Shown one piece after another: positions 1 to 9,072 of a DNA stretch of 39,852 nucleotides. Below the pieces are notes generated by a model, which was not told the DNA's origin, ran no database searches, and worked only from the letters and a program-made list of their open reading frames with translations. The first letter of the stretch is position 1; each line of letters opens with the position of its first letter. A program made the position numbers and the translations under genes. The stretch is from an uncultured Granulosicoccaceae bacterium (GTDB taxonomy: Bacteria; Pseudomonadota; Gammaproteobacteria; Granulosicoccales; Granulosicoccaceae), in assembly GCA_938035125.1 (NCBI GenBank), contig CALHNS010000103.1, positions 1 to 39,852 on the forward strand. The letters are read 5' to 3'.

Positions 1-447
1 ACTCCTGAGCCTGAACCCACTCCTGAGCCTACTCCAGCGGCTGAACCTGCATCGAACCCCGACAGTAATTCTGATGCTGCGCTATTGGCTGACGCAACAA
101 ATGGCGCTAACGCAGCATCACCTAGCGCACCTGTTACATCAACCGTATTGGAATCACCCACTTGGATTCTGGTTCAAGATCCTGAGCTTTTTACGGTACA
201 AATGAGTGCCTCCACCGATCGTGAATCGGTTGAAGCGTTTTCTCGAAGAAACGATTTACCCGGGCCCAACAGCGTTTTCGCATTCGAACGCAACGGAAGC
301 ACTTGGTATGCATTGGTTCATGGGCTGTTCAGCAGTGTTCCCGAAGCACGGGAGGCCTTAAGGCTTCTGCCTGAAGGCGCACTGCGCAATCAGCCTTGGA
401 TCCGCCCCATTGGCCAAATCCAAAACTCGCTAAAAGACCAGAACTGA
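1..447 (+). CDS. SPOR-domain protein, DamX-like (C-terminal part only)
   Basis: The reading frame is open from the first base of the window, so only the C-terminal ~148 residues are visible and the true start lies upstream. The visible part begins with a low-complexity Pro-Glu-rich linker (PEPEPTPEPTP-type repeats), then an Ala/Ser/Asn-rich spacer. It ends with a SPOR fold of about 75 residues: the FTVQMSAS strand, a helix with SVEAFSRRN, a central STWYALVHGLFSS strand, and a PEAREALRLLP helix. SPOR domains bind denuded peptidoglycan glycans at the division septum. DamX-type proteins have a cytosolic or ATPase part, one membrane helix, a long linker and this periplasmic domain. The position just upstream of gltB matches the aroK-aroB-SPOR-gltB order known in pseudomonads, which supports the assignment. 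The exact family member cannot be fixed without the N-terminus. Confidence 0.85.
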   Translation, partial: TPEPEPTPEPTPAAEPASNPDSNSDAALLADATNGANAASPSAPVTSTVLESPTWILVQDPELFTVQMSASTDRESVEAFSRRNDLPGPNSVFAFERNGSTWYALVHGLFSSVPEAREALRLLPEGALRNQPWIRPIGQIQNSLKDQN

Positions 448-469
448 GAACCAAACAGGCGCTAAGCCG

Positions 470-486
470 CCGTTCACAACGGTTTT
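470..486 (+). terminator. Weak intrinsic terminator after the SPOR gene
   Basis: A 5-bp stem CCGTT/AACGG (470-474 with 478-482) with a CAC loop is followed directly by TTTT. It lies 23 nt past the SPOR stop codon and upstream of the gltB promoter candidate, which is where a terminator would be expected. The stem is short, so termination is probably partial. Confidence 0.4.
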
Positions 487-510
487 CCTGAGTTTGCCTG
501 TCGAAACGAT

Positions 511-539
511 TTTTTGATTACGGCTTCGGATCGTATAAT
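511..539 (+). promoter_or_regulatory. Candidate sigma70 promoter of gltB
   Basis: A perfect TATAAT hexamer lies at 534-539, about 30 nt upstream of the gltB start. The -35 is poor: a T-run with TTGATT at 514-519 gives a 14-nt spacer, and TTTTTT at 510-515 gives 18 nt. The promoter may therefore depend on an activator. The start point would fall near 546, leaving a short leader without a clear Shine-Dalgarno sequence. Confidence 0.5.
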
Positions 540-569
540 GGTTGAACGTTTTTAGCGTGCAGCATTTAT

Positions 570-3500
570 ATGACGAACTACCTTGATAATTTCGCAGAAC
601 ACGGGCTTTATCAGCCTAATTTTGAGCGAGACAACTGCGGATTTGGCCTCATTGCCCAAATGGATGGCAGGGCCAGTCATTGGTTAGTCAATACCGCCAT
701 AACCGCATTAGGCCGAATGACCCACCGCGGAGCCATTGGCGCAGACGGTAAAACCGGCGATGGATGCGGCCTGTTGCTTAGAAAACCAGAAACTTTCTTA
801 CGCAGTGCAGCCGCTGAAGCCGGAATCAATTTACAAGGCGAATTTGCCACTGGCATCGTTTTCATGAGCCACGATGATGATCTGGCTGAGAAAACTCGTC
901 AATCGCTTGAAACCGAACTGAGCCGACGCGGCTTAGGCTTTAACGGTTGGCGCAAAGTACCCACAAACCTCCACGCTTGCGGTGAAGAAGCCAAAAAATC
1001 TGTGCCTCGAATAGAGCAGCTGTTCGTCAGTGCAACAGAAGATATGGACACAGCCGAATTCAATCGGCACTTATTTGTGGCACGTAGGCGTTCAGAAATC
1101 ACCATGACAGATTTATGTGATGATTTTTACGTGTGTTCGTTGTCAAGCGATGTAATTTTATATAAAGGCTTGGTGATGCCAGAATATTTGGCCACCTTCT
1201 ATCCCGATCTTGAAGACGACTCATTAGAATCCTCCATCGCGGTATTCCACCAACGCTTTTCCACCAATACGTTACCGCAATGGCGTTTAGCACAACCGTT
1301 TCGCTACCTAGCGCACAACGGTGAAATCAACACCATACAAGGTAACCGCAACTGGGCTAATGCTCGCGCCCCAAAATTACGCTCGGACATCTTGCCAGAG
1401 ATTCCAGAACTGCTACCACTGGTAAGTCAAAGCGGTTCTGACTCCATGTCGCTGGATAACATGTTGGAGTTGTTACTGGCCGGTGGTATCGATATCTTTC
1501 GTGCCATGCGTATGTTGATGCCACCTGCGTGGCAGAACACATGGGAATTAGATTCTGATTTACGCGCCTTTTTAGAATACAACTCCATGCACATGGAACC
1601 CTGGGATGGGCCAGCAGGCGTGGTTATGAGTGATGGTCGTTACGCCAACTGTGTGCTAGATCGAAACGGTTTGCGCCCTGCTCGCTACGTTATCAGTAAA
1701 GATCGACACATCACCTTGGCATCCGAGGTGGGTGTTTACGACTACGCACCCAGTGACATCACCCATAAAGGTCGATTGAAACCCGGCGACATGCTATCAA
1801 TTGATACGCAATCGGGTCGATTACTGCTTTCTGATGACATCAGCGATCTACTGAAACAGCGTCAACCTTATGCAAAGTGGCTGCAAAAAAATAAGCGGCA
1901 TTTACGTTCTCGCATGTTAGACACACCGCCCGAACCCACACCGCTTAGCGATGAGAATCTCAGTACGTTTGAAAAACTGTTCAACGTAACGTTTGAAGAA
2001 CGTGATCAAGTGATACGTGTGCTTGCCGAAGGTGGGCAGGAAGCGATTGGCTCAATGGGAGATGACACACCATTCCCCGTTATGTCAGAACACGTGCGCT
2101 CTTTGTACGATAGCTTTCGCCAACAGTTTGCACAAGTCACTAACCCACCCATTGACCCACTGCGTGAAACCATCGTGATGTCATTGGAAACGTGTTTAGG
2201 CCGCGAGAAGAATCTTTTTCGCGAAACACACCACCACGCTAATCGTTTGTTAGTTCGTTCACCTGTGCTTTCTCGTGAAAAGTTCGACACACTTATATCG
2301 CTAAATGATGAACCAGGCTATGCCAACCACATCATCGATTTGCAATACAACCCAACAGAGCAATCGCTAAGTGATGCCATCGATAGCATCTGCGAACAAG
2401 TCATTACCTCAGTTCGGGACGACCATAACGTAGTTATTGTTCTATCAGATAAAGACATTGAAAAAGGCAAAATACCCGTTCATGCCTTACTCGCAACTGG
2501 TGCTGTTCATTTTGCGCTACTCAATGCAGGCGTTCGAACCGATGCCAACCTCATTGTCGAAACAGCCACGGCAAGAGATCCTCATCATATTGCTGTGTTA
2601 GTGGGTTACGGTGCCACTTGTGTTTACCCTTACTTAGCGTATGAATCGATTCAAGGCATGGTGCGCAGCCGTGAAATTGCCAACGACAACGTGGCCTTGT
2701 TGGAACAGAACTATCGCAAAGGCATTAACAAAGGGTTAATGAAAATCCTATCAAAGATGGGCATTTCCACCGTCTCAAGTTATCGCGGTGCGCAGCTTTA
2801 TGAAATCGTTGGCTTGCACGACAGCGTGGTGCACAAATGCTTTACTGGCACCACAGCTCGTATACAAGGCATGGACTTTGACGACTTACAAGAGGATGCG
2901 TTAATTTTAGCTGGCCACGCCTTTGATCCAACCACAGAAATTAATCAAGGCGGGTTATTAAAATTCATTCACGGTGGTGAGTACCATGCGTACAACCCCG
3001 ATGTTGTACAAGAACTGCAAGCAGCGGTTACCAGCGGTGAATTTAATGACTATGTAGTGTACCGAGACAGTGTTGATAACCGTCGCCCTTCCATGCTACG
3101 TGACCTTTTAGATTTAGTACCTGCAGGCAAACCGGTACCACTAGAAGAAGTTGAACCCATAGAATCTATCCTTACCCGATTTGATTCTGCGGGTATGTCT
3201 TTAGGCGCTTTATCACCAGAAGCACATGAAACATTGGCTGAAGCCATGAATCGATTGGGTGCGCGCTCTAATTCTGGCGAAGGTGGCGAGGATTTAAATC
3301 GTTACGGCACCAACAAGATGTCCAAAATTAAGCAAATTGCATCGGGCCGTTTTGGTGTTACGCCGCATTATTTAGTTAATGCTGAAGTGCTACAAATAAA
3401 AATAGCGCAAGGGGCTAAGCCAGGTGAAGGTGGGCAATTGCCTGGTCACAAGGTAAACGAAACCATTGCAAAGCTACGCCACAGCGTGCCAGGAGTTGCG

Positions 3501-5054
3501 TTAATTTCTCCACCACCGCACCACGACATCTATTCCATTGAAGATTTGGCTCAGTTAATCTTCGACTTAAAACAAGTTAACCCTCAAGCACTTATCTCAG
3601 TAAAGCTTGTGGCAGAAGCAGGGGTTGGAACCATCGCTGCAGGGGTTGCCAAAGCCTATGCCGATTTAATCACCATCTCAGGCTACGATGGCGGAACCGG
3701 TGCATCCCCGCTCACCAGTGTTAAGTACGCAGGCAGCCCGTGGGAACTTGGCATGTCAGAAACCCATCAAGTACTTCGAGCAAACAACCTTCGCAGTAAA
3801 GTTAGGGTGCAAACCGATGGTGGTTTAAAGACTGGGCTGGATGTTATTAAAGCAGCCATTATGGGTGCGGAAAGTTTTGGATTTGGCACAGGGCCCATGA
3901 TTGCCATGGGTTGTAAGTACTTACGCATATGTCATTTGAACAATTGCGCCACCGGTGTTGCGACTCAACACAAAGTACTTCGCATGCGCCACTTCCATGG
4001 CAACGTAGATAAAGTCATGAATTACATGAAATTCATTGCAGAAGATGTACGCCAACATATGGCGGCTTTGGGTGTGCGTTCACTGGATGAGCTTATCGGT
4101 CGCAGTCAATTTTTAACACCTTCAAAGGGTGTTACCCCAAGGCAAGCAAAATTAGATTTAACACCGTTACTTTCTGATGGTGGTGTGCCCGATGATGCAC
4201 CACGCTTTTGCACAGTGCCAAGGAACGATCCACACGATCGAGGTCTTTTAGCTGAACAAATGGTACAAGATTGCCAACACGCCATTAGAACTAAAAGTGG
4301 CGGTGACTTCAGTTACACACTGAAGAATATCAATCGATCTATTGGTGCTCGACTCTCTGGCGAGATCGCAAAAATTCATGGCGATCGCGGCATGGCTGAC
4401 GCCCCCATCAACTTACATTGCACAGGCACAGCTGGGCAGTCATTTGGCGTTTGGAACGCAGGTGGCCTGAACTTGTATCTAGACGGCGATGCCAATGACT
4501 ATGTAGGCAAAGGTATGACGGGGGGCAAAATTGTCATCAGCCCGCCCGCTGATGCAAATTACCGAGGCAGAGATTCTGCCATCATCGGCAATACTTGCCT
4601 TTACGGTGCAACCGGTGGCGCTCTTTATGCCGCAGGATTAGCAGGGGAACGATTCGCGGTTCGCAATAGCGGTGCTACCGCTGTAGTTGAAGGCATTGGC
4701 GATCATGGCTGCGAATACATGACAGGCGGCTGTGTGGTCGTTCTTGGCAAAACCGGGGTTAATTTTGGTGCGGGCATGACAGGCGGCATCAGTTTCGTGT
4801 TCGATCAAAATAATGTGTTCGTTGATCGCTATAACCACGAGTTAATTGACATTCATCGATTGCACTCAGAATCGATGGAACGCCATCGCAACTATTTACT
4901 GCAAATGATTGAAGACCACGTGCGAGAAACAGGCAGCACTTTAGGTCAGCAAATCATTGATGAATATTACAGCTTAGCCTCACGTTTCTGGCTGGTGAAA
5001 CCCAAAGCATCTGAATTATCTGAACTGATGCTAACACTAGAAAGCGCAGCGTGA
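570..5054 (+). CDS. gltB: Glutamate synthase (NADPH) large (alpha) subunit
   Basis: Transfers the amide of glutamine to 2-oxoglutarate, giving two glutamates, and forms the GOGAT half of the GS/GOGAT cycle with glnA in this window. At 1494 residues it has the full family length. The N-terminal class II amidotransferase domain begins after a 22-residue propeptide: Cys23 in NCGFGL is the expected N-terminal nucleophile after cleavage. The central and FMN-binding synthase domains follow, with the [11 protein letters not shown] stretch and the 3Fe-4S cysteines C1115, C1121 and C1126 (CX5CX4C). The C-terminal beta-helix domain shows repeated GxGMTGG motifs. The ATG at 570 gives the usual start-to-Cys distance. 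The NADPH-oxidising small subunit gltD, normally directly downstream, is absent and dnaG follows instead, so gltD must lie elsewhere. Confidence 0.97.
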   Translation: MTNYLDNFAEHGLYQPNFERDNCGFGLIAQMDGRASHWLVNTAITALGRMTHRGAIGADGKTGDGCGLLLRKPETFLRSAAAEAGINLQGEFATGIVFMSHDDDLAEKTRQSLETELSRRGLGFNGWRKVPTNLHACGEEAKKSVPRIEQLFVSATEDMDTAEFNRHLFVARRRSEITMTDLCDDFYVCSLSSDVILYKGLVMPEYLATFYPDLEDDSLESSIAVFHQRFSTNTLPQWRLAQPFRYLAHNGEINTIQGNRNWANARAPKLRSDILPEIPELLPLVSQSGSDSMSLDNMLELLLAGGIDIFRAMRMLMPPAWQNTWELDSDLRAFLEYNSMHMEPWDGPAGVVMSDGRYANCVLDRNGLRPARYVISKDRHITLASEVGVYDYAPSDITHKGRLKPGDMLSIDTQSGRLLLSDDISDLLKQRQPYAKWLQKNKRHLRSRMLDTPPEPTPLSDENLSTFEKLFNVTFEERDQVIRVLAEGGQEAIGSMGDDTPFPVMSEHVRSLYDSFRQQFAQVTNPPIDPLRETIVMSLETCLGREKNLFRETHHHANRLLVRSPVLSREKFDTLISLNDEPGYANHIIDLQYNPTEQSLSDAIDSICEQVITSVRDDHNVVIVLSDKDIEKGKIPVHALLATGAVHFALLNAGVRTDANLIVETATARDPHHIAVLVGYGATCVYPYLAYESIQGMVRSREIANDNVALLEQNYRKGINKGLMKILSKMGISTVSSYRGAQLYEIVGLHDSVVHKCFTGTTARIQGMDFDDLQEDALILAGHAFDPTTEINQGGLLKFIHGGEYHAYNPDVVQELQAAVTSGEFNDYVVYRDSVDNRRPSMLRDLLDLVPAGKPVPLEEVEPIESILTRFDSAGMSLGALSPEAHETLAEAMNRLGARSNSGEGGEDLNRYGTNKMSKIKQIASGRFGVTPHYLVNAEVLQIKIAQGAKPGEGGQLPGHKVNETIAKLRHSVPGVALISPPPHHDIYSIEDLAQLIFDLKQVNPQALISVKLVAEAGVGTIAAGVAKAYADLITISGYDGGTGASPLTSVKYAGSPWELGMSETHQVLRANNLRSKVRVQTDGGLKTGLDVIKAAIMGAESFGFGTGPMIAMGCKYLRICHLNNCATGVATQHKVLRMRHFHGNVDKVMNYMKFIAEDVRQHMAALGVRSLDELIGRSQFLTPSKGVTPRQAKLDLTPLLSDGGVPDDAPRFCTVPRNDPHDRGLLAEQMVQDCQHAIRTKSGGDFSYTLKNINRSIGARLSGEIAKIHGDRGMADAPINLHCTGTAGQSFGVWNAGGLNLYLDGDANDYVGKGMTGGKIVISPPADANYRGRDSAIIGNTCLYGATGGALYAAGLAGERFAVRNSGATAVVEGIGDHGCEYMTGGCVVVLGKTGVNFGAGMTGGISFVFDQNNVFVDRYNHELIDIHRLHSESMERHRNYLLQMIEDHVRETGSTLGQQIIDEYYSLASRFWLVKPKASELSELMLTLESAA

Positions 5055-5062
5055 TAACTGGC

Positions 5063-5107
5063 GGGATTTTTCCGGTGCTATAGTGACGCTATGGCCGGGA
5101 AAATCCC
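5063..5107 (+). other. Long hairpin enclosing the dnaG start codon
   Basis: GGGATTTTTCCGG (5063-5075) pairs over 13 positions with CCGGGAAAATCCC (5095-5107). Twelve pairs are Watson-Crick and one is a G-U wobble. The 19-nt loop holds the dnaG ATG at 5091-5093, and within it ATAG (5080-5083) can pair with CTAT (5089-5092) over the start codon. The downstream arm is codons 2-6 of dnaG. In mRNA this would hide the ribosome-binding region. There is no U-run after the stem, so it is not a standard terminator. A translational control role is inference. Confidence 0.6.
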
Positions 5108-6812
5108 CCAACATTTTATTGATGAAGTCCTAGCTCGCACCGACATTGTCGATGTGATCGATGCCCGAGTTACGTTAAAAAAACAGGGCAACAGTCACAA
5201 AGCCTGCTGCCCTTTTCACAACGAAAAAACCGCCTCTTTTAACGTCAGCCAACAAAAGCAGTTTTATCACTGCTTCGGTTGCGGGCAAAGTGGTAGTGCC
5301 ATCAGCTTTTTGATGGAATACGAGAACATGCACTTTGTTGATGCCATCGAACACTTGGCTGAAAACCTAGGCTTAAGCGTTCCGCGCGAAGGTGGCGATC
5401 TGGTGCGCCCGCATAACGAATCGAAACCGTTATACGAATTGCTGGATGCTGTCAGTCAGTATTTCCAACAACAACTAAAAACTCATACCCCTGCCATAGA
5501 GTACTTAAAAAACCGAGGGTTATCAGGCGATATCGCTCATCGCTTTGGCATCGGCTATGCGCCCGACAGTTGGGATGCGCTAAATAAGCAATTCCCTGAA
5601 AGAGAAAGCGAACTCATAAAAACCGGCATGCTGAAAACCTCTGATAAAGAAGGGGCTTCGAAAGACCGGGCCTACCAACGATTTCGTGATCGAGTCATGT
5701 TCCCTATTAAAGACCGTCGTGGCCGCGTTATCGCGTTCGGTGGTCGCGTGATGGGTAACAGTGAACCAAAATATTTAAACTCTCCTGAAACTCCGCTGTT
5801 TCATAAAGGCAGCGAGCTCTACGGATTGTATGAAGCGCGAAAAGCTTCACAAGATGCTGGCAACGTCATCGTCGTTGAAGGTTATATGGACGTTGTTGCC
5901 TTAGCTCAACACGGTATCGAGAATTCTGTAGCAACCTTAGGCACGGCAGCCAATCAACAACACAGTGAAATTCTTTTCAAAATAGTGCCGAACATTGTAT
6001 TTTGTTTTGATGGAGACAACGCCGGTAGAAAAGCAGCTTGGCGCGCCTTGGTGGCTACATTACCTGCTTTGCAAGATGGGCGCGATGCGCATTTTCTATT
6101 TTTACCTGACGGTGAAGATCCTGACACGGTTGTCTCTTCTTCAGGGGCCGCAGGTTTTAACGATCTTCTATCTACACGCGTGCCGATCATTGATTATTTA
6201 TACGAACACTTAGCAGCCGACATCGATATGAACAGTATCGGTGGCAAAGCTCAACTTGCCGACAAAGCAAAGCCATTACTTAACACCTTACAAAACGGCG
6301 TATATAAACAGCTTGCTTACCGGCGCTTAGAATCTTTAATTGGAATTTCGCTTAACTCGGGTTCTACTAGGCCCTACTCCCCTCGCCCATTAAAACAATC
6401 ACCCCTGCGCAAACAACGCGATGAAGGCTTAACCCAAATGAGCCGTGCTGTATTGATCGTGTTACAACACCCCAGAGTGGTGGCTTGTTTAGAAGGTGAG
6501 AAAGAGCCTGTAAACACAGAAATTCGAGGGGCTAACATATTGAATCAGCTGATATCCGACATTCAAGCAGAGCCTACTGTTACCACCGCAATGATATTAG
6601 AACGCCGGCGCGAGCTGCCCGAATATGGTCATTTAAGCCGCTTAGCCATACGCCCGTTGTACCCAGACGGGCGAGAATTAGACGATGACAGCGCCGTGGC
6701 TGAATTCAAACACGCCATGGATCAATTACGTAAGCGCAGCGACCGCAAGCACAGTTCGCAAGTAGACCAAAGTAGCCGCCGCGGGTTATTATCGCGGCGG
6801 CGAAGCGACTGA
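5091..6812 (+). CDS. dnaG: DNA primase
   Basis: Synthesises the RNA primers for lagging-strand and origin replication and is recruited by DnaB helicase. The 573 residues compare with about 580 in E. coli. The N-terminal CHC2 zinc finger is complete (C40, H43, C61, C64). The primase core and TOPRIM domain follow, with the VVVEGYMDVVAL glutamate motif and the metal-binding FDGDNAG aspartates. The C-terminal helicase-binding domain (from about residue 430) is the least conserved part. It begins 36 nt after gltB and 24 nt precede rsmE, so the three may share a transcript. No clear Shine-Dalgarno precedes the ATG, and the start lies in the loop of a stable hairpin. dnaG is outside the usual rpsU-dnaG-rpoD operon here. 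Confidence 0.97.
   Translation: MAGKIPQHFIDEVLARTDIVDVIDARVTLKKQGNSHKACCPFHNEKTASFNVSQQKQFYHCFGCGQSGSAISFLMEYENMHFVDAIEHLAENLGLSVPREGGDLVRPHNESKPLYELLDAVSQYFQQQLKTHTPAIEYLKNRGLSGDIAHRFGIGYAPDSWDALNKQFPERESELIKTGMLKTSDKEGASKDRAYQRFRDRVMFPIKDRRGRVIAFGGRVMGNSEPKYLNSPETPLFHKGSELYGLYEARKASQDAGNVIVVEGYMDVVALAQHGIENSVATLGTAANQQHSEILFKIVPNIVFCFDGDNAGRKAAWRALVATLPALQDGRDAHFLFLPDGEDPDTVVSSSGAAGFNDLLSTRVPIIDYLYEHLAADIDMNSIGGKAQLADKAKPLLNTLQNGVYKQLAYRRLESLIGISLNSGSTRPYSPRPLKQSPLRKQRDEGLTQMSRAVLIVLQHPRVVACLEGEKEPVNTEIRGANILNQLISDIQAEPTVTTAMILERRRELPEYGHLSRLAIRPLYPDGRELDDDSAVAEFKHAMDQLRKRSDRKHSSQVDQSSRRGLLSRRRSD
6775..6801 (+). other. Perfect 9-bp GC hairpin at the 3' end of dnaG
   Basis: GCCGCCGCG (6775-6783) and CGCGGCGGC (6793-6801) are perfect reverse complements around a 9-nt AT-rich loop. 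It ends 9 nt before the dnaG stop codon and encodes an Arg-rich tail. No U-run follows. It could pause polymerase, mark an RNA processing site, or protect the dnaG 3' end before rsmE. The function is inferred. Confidence 0.55.
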
Positions 6813-6836
6813 TTCAATACCTCTATAACTTTATTA

Positions 6837-7601
6837 ATGAAAAGTGCACGTATACCAAGAGTTTGGATAGAGATTGAACTCACCACCGAACAAACGCCCA
6901 TAGAATTACCTAAACGCACAGCCCATCATTTGCTCACCGTTTTGCGCACCGATGAAGGTAGCCAGATAGAATTATTTAACGGCGATGGAAACAATTACCG
7001 TGCTGTGCTTGAGCGCCAAGGCAAAAAATTACTGGCATCAGTTCAATCTATCAGCCCCAATAACACTGAATCTTCCTTGCAATGCACCTTGGTGCAAAGC
7101 ATCTCGCGCGGCGATCGAATGGACACCAGCGTACAAAAATGCGTAGAGCTGGGCGTTACTCACATTCAACCGGTTTATTCAAAACATTCAATTCCGGTTT
7201 TAAAAGGTTCCCGAGCTGAACGTAAACATGAGCATTGGCAAGCCATCGCTATTAGCGCTGCCGAACAATCTGGTCGCAGCGTGGTGCCTGACGTGTTTAT
7301 GCCACAACCTTTGAATCAATGGCTGAAAGAAACTTGGCAACAGGCCATGCAAACCGGCGCGCAAGGCTGGGTCCTAGACCCGCTTTCAGAACAGTCTCTG
7401 AATTCACACAAAATTCAACGCACGCAAAAACAAATGATCTTAATTGGCCCTGAAACAGGACTTGAACCCAATGAAATTGAAGCCGCCACCCGTTCAGGTT
7501 TTACATCGGTGCGTTTTGGCGTTCGAATTTTGCGCACAGAAACCGCAGGACCTGCGGTATTAACCGCATTACAAACGCTAGCCGGTGACCTACTGGCATA
7601 A
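6837..7601 (+). CDS. rsmE: 16S rRNA m3U1498 methyltransferase (RsmE family)
   Basis: Methylates N3 of U1498 in helix 44 of 16S rRNA, using S-adenosylmethionine bound in a SPOUT trefoil knot. The 254 residues contain an N-terminal PUA-like RNA-binding part (about 1-80, with the HHLLTVLR motif). The C-terminal SPOUT domain has the family signatures RGDRMDTSVQKCVELGVTHI, AAEQSGR, IGPETGLEPNEI and FGVRILRTETA. The usual IGPEGG in the knot reads IGPETG, a Gly-to-Thr change next to the cofactor loop. The rest is standard, so I still expect an active enzyme. ATG at 6837 follows dnaG by 24 nt with no obvious promoter between them. The family assignment is firm; the effect of the changed glycine is unknown. 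Confidence 0.94.
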   Translation: MKSARIPRVWIEIELTTEQTPIELPKRTAHHLLTVLRTDEGSQIELFNGDGNNYRAVLERQGKKLLASVQSISPNNTESSLQCTLVQSISRGDRMDTSVQKCVELGVTHIQPVYSKHSIPVLKGSRAERKHEHWQAIAISAAEQSGRSVVPDVFMPQPLNQWLKETWQQAMQTGAQGWVLDPLSEQSLNSHKIQRTQKQMILIGPETGLEPNEIEAATRSGFTSVRFGVRILRTETAGPAVLTALQTLAGDLLA

Positions 7602-7645
7602 TAGGCAACTACAAATCTTTGCAACCATTCATTACAGGACAACCT

Positions 7646-8143
7646 ATGCTCAGCAGCACAGTTCGCGCCTTACAGGCATCTCGCAGAATTTGTCTGATGA
7701 TGGTAATTGCGACAGGATTTCTCAGTGGTTGTGCAGCATTAGATTTAGCCAATCCAAAATCTCCCACAATCAAGCTAGAACGAGTAACGCCCAAACAATT
7801 GGGTGGCACCCTTCAACAATTGGAATTGGGTTTATTAATTCAAAACCCTAATCGTTTTGATTTACAAATCAGTGGGGTAGATTTTACAGCGCTTGTCAAT
7901 GGCGAGCGATTCGCCTCCGGGTCATCTAACCAGGGTGTGAATGTGCCAGGTTTAGGTGAAGCATTATTAGAGGTGCAAGTTGTTCTTGGCCTAACAGAGC
8001 TTTTTTCGCAAGCCTCTAAACTACTCACCTCACCAAGCGAGGGGCCATTGGTGTACGGGGTAACCGGAACAGTAGACTTAGAGAATTGGCCCTCATCCAT
8101 TCCCTTCAATGTTGATGGTGAATACGCAAGCCCGCTGCAGTGA
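7646..8143 (+). CDS. LEA14/WHy-type lipoprotein
   Basis: A 165-residue protein with an N-terminal signal peptide ending in the lipobox LSGC (lipidated Cys29). The mature part is one LEA type 2 / WHy (water stress and hypersensitive response) beta-sandwich. Recognisable family features are QLELGLLIQNPNRFDLQISGVDFTALVNGERFASG and the final strand with the IPFNVDGEY stretch. The fold is probably displayed at the outer or inner membrane; bacterial members have no agreed biochemical role. I chose ATG 7646 because AGGA (7636-7639) lies 6 nt upstream and it gives a complete signal peptide; an upstream TTG at 7619 lacks this support. Its stop overlaps the GTG of the sirtuin gene by 4 nt, so the two are probably translationally coupled. 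Confidence 0.85.
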   Translation: MLSSTVRALQASRRICLMMVIATGFLSGCAALDLANPKSPTIKLERVTPKQLGGTLQQLELGLLIQNPNRFDLQISGVDFTALVNGERFASGSSNQGVNVPGLGEALLEVQVVLGLTELFSQASKLLTSPSEGPLVYGVTGTVDLENWPSSIPFNVDGEYASPLQ

Positions 8144-8952
8144 ATGCTCAAAATCCTTCACTCAAAACAGTATTACAATCGGTTGATCACTGGTTAATCC
8201 TAACAGGCGCAGGATGCAGTACGGAAGCCGGTTTAGGAGATTATAGAAACCAGCAAGGTGAATGGAAACGCCCGCAACCGATTACTGGCCAATTATTTCG
8301 TAGTGATGAACATGCCAGAAAACGCTATTGGGCAAGAAGTGCCGTGGGGTGGCCTCACTTTGCGTCAGCAACACCTACGCGAGCACACCATGCTATCGCT
8401 CGATTTCAAAGTACGGGTAAAGCACCTTACTTAATCACCCAGAACGTAGATCAGCTGCATCAACAAGCAAATCACAACAATGTGATTGATTTACACGGTG
8501 TGTTAGGCCAAGTTATTTGCTTAAGCTGTGGTAATTTAAGTGCAAGAAACCACATGCAAAATCGCCTTATTGATCATAACCCATGGCTGAAAGAGCTTGA
8601 TGCCTCCTATGCGCCTGATGGCGATGCAGACTTAGAACACTCGCAAATCAATACCGTTAAAATCCCGAACTGCGAATTATGCGATGGAATGTTAAAGCCT
8701 GATGTGGTGTTTTTCGGAGAAAACGTACCCAAGATTCGCATAGAAAAAGCTTTTGATGCTTTAGATAAAGCTCAAGGCTTACTGGTCATTGGCAGCTCTC
8801 TTATGGTGTATTCAGGTTTTCGCTTTTGCCGCAAAGCGGTTGAATTAAAAAAACCGATTGTGCTGGTAAACCAAGGAGTGACCCGAGCTGATGATTTGGC
8901 AACCGCTAAATTTGAAGGGGAATGTGGTGAGCTTATGGACGCCATTACTTAA
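8140..8952 (+). CDS. Sir2-family NAD-dependent protein deacylase, class II (SIRT4-like)
   Basis: A sirtuin that would use NAD+ to remove acyl groups from lysines or to ADP-ribosylate. Over 270 residues it has the NAD-binding GAG (23-25), TQNVDQLH (Q101, N102, D104), the catalytic base H119 in DLHG, four zinc cysteines C127/C130 and C178/C181, and the GSSLMVYSG nucleotide loop. The YWARSAVGWPHF, YAPDGDADL, LKPDVVFFGENV and RADDLA stretches match class II sirtuins such as mitochondrial SIRT4 better than the CobB type. GxxDYR has Gly where PDYR/PDFR is usual. The GTG start overlaps the lipoprotein stop (GTGA). Deacetylation as the main activity is uncertain, because class II members also act as lipoamidases or deacylases of longer chains. 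Confidence 0.93.
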   Translation: MNAQNPSLKTVLQSVDHWLILTGAGCSTEAGLGDYRNQQGEWKRPQPITGQLFRSDEHARKRYWARSAVGWPHFASATPTRAHHAIARFQSTGKAPYLITQNVDQLHQQANHNNVIDLHGVLGQVICLSCGNLSARNHMQNRLIDHNPWLKELDASYAPDGDADLEHSQINTVKIPNCELCDGMLKPDVVFFGENVPKIRIEKAFDALDKAQGLLVIGSSLMVYSGFRFCRKAVELKKPIVLVNQGVTRADDLATAKFEGECGELMDAIT

Positions 8953-8978
8953 ATTAGCCTTAAGCTATAACAATATCA

Positions 8979-9072
8979 GCATTCTTTAGAATGCAGAACG
9001 CATGAAGATCATTTAAACAGCTTTAAACTGTTACGTTACAGTTTGTCGAATTTTAAATTTAAACAGCTTTAA
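8979..9072. repeat. Hairpin and 16-bp direct repeat between convergent genes
   Basis: GCATTC-TTTA-GAATGC (8979-8994) is a perfect 6-bp stem-loop past the sirtuin stop and may act as a weak or bidirectional terminator. Further on, a 16-nt AT-rich unit (ATTTAAACAGCTTTAA) occurs twice, at 9011-9026 and 9057-9072. The second copy overlaps the last codon and stop of the response regulator on the minus strand. The 46-nt spacing suggests a small local duplication. No gene lies between the two ends. Confidence 0.6.

Noticed and set aside
5079-5084. TATAGT as a dnaG -10 element
   Set aside because: It would put transcription start at or past the ATG. The bases are better explained as part of the hairpin loop.
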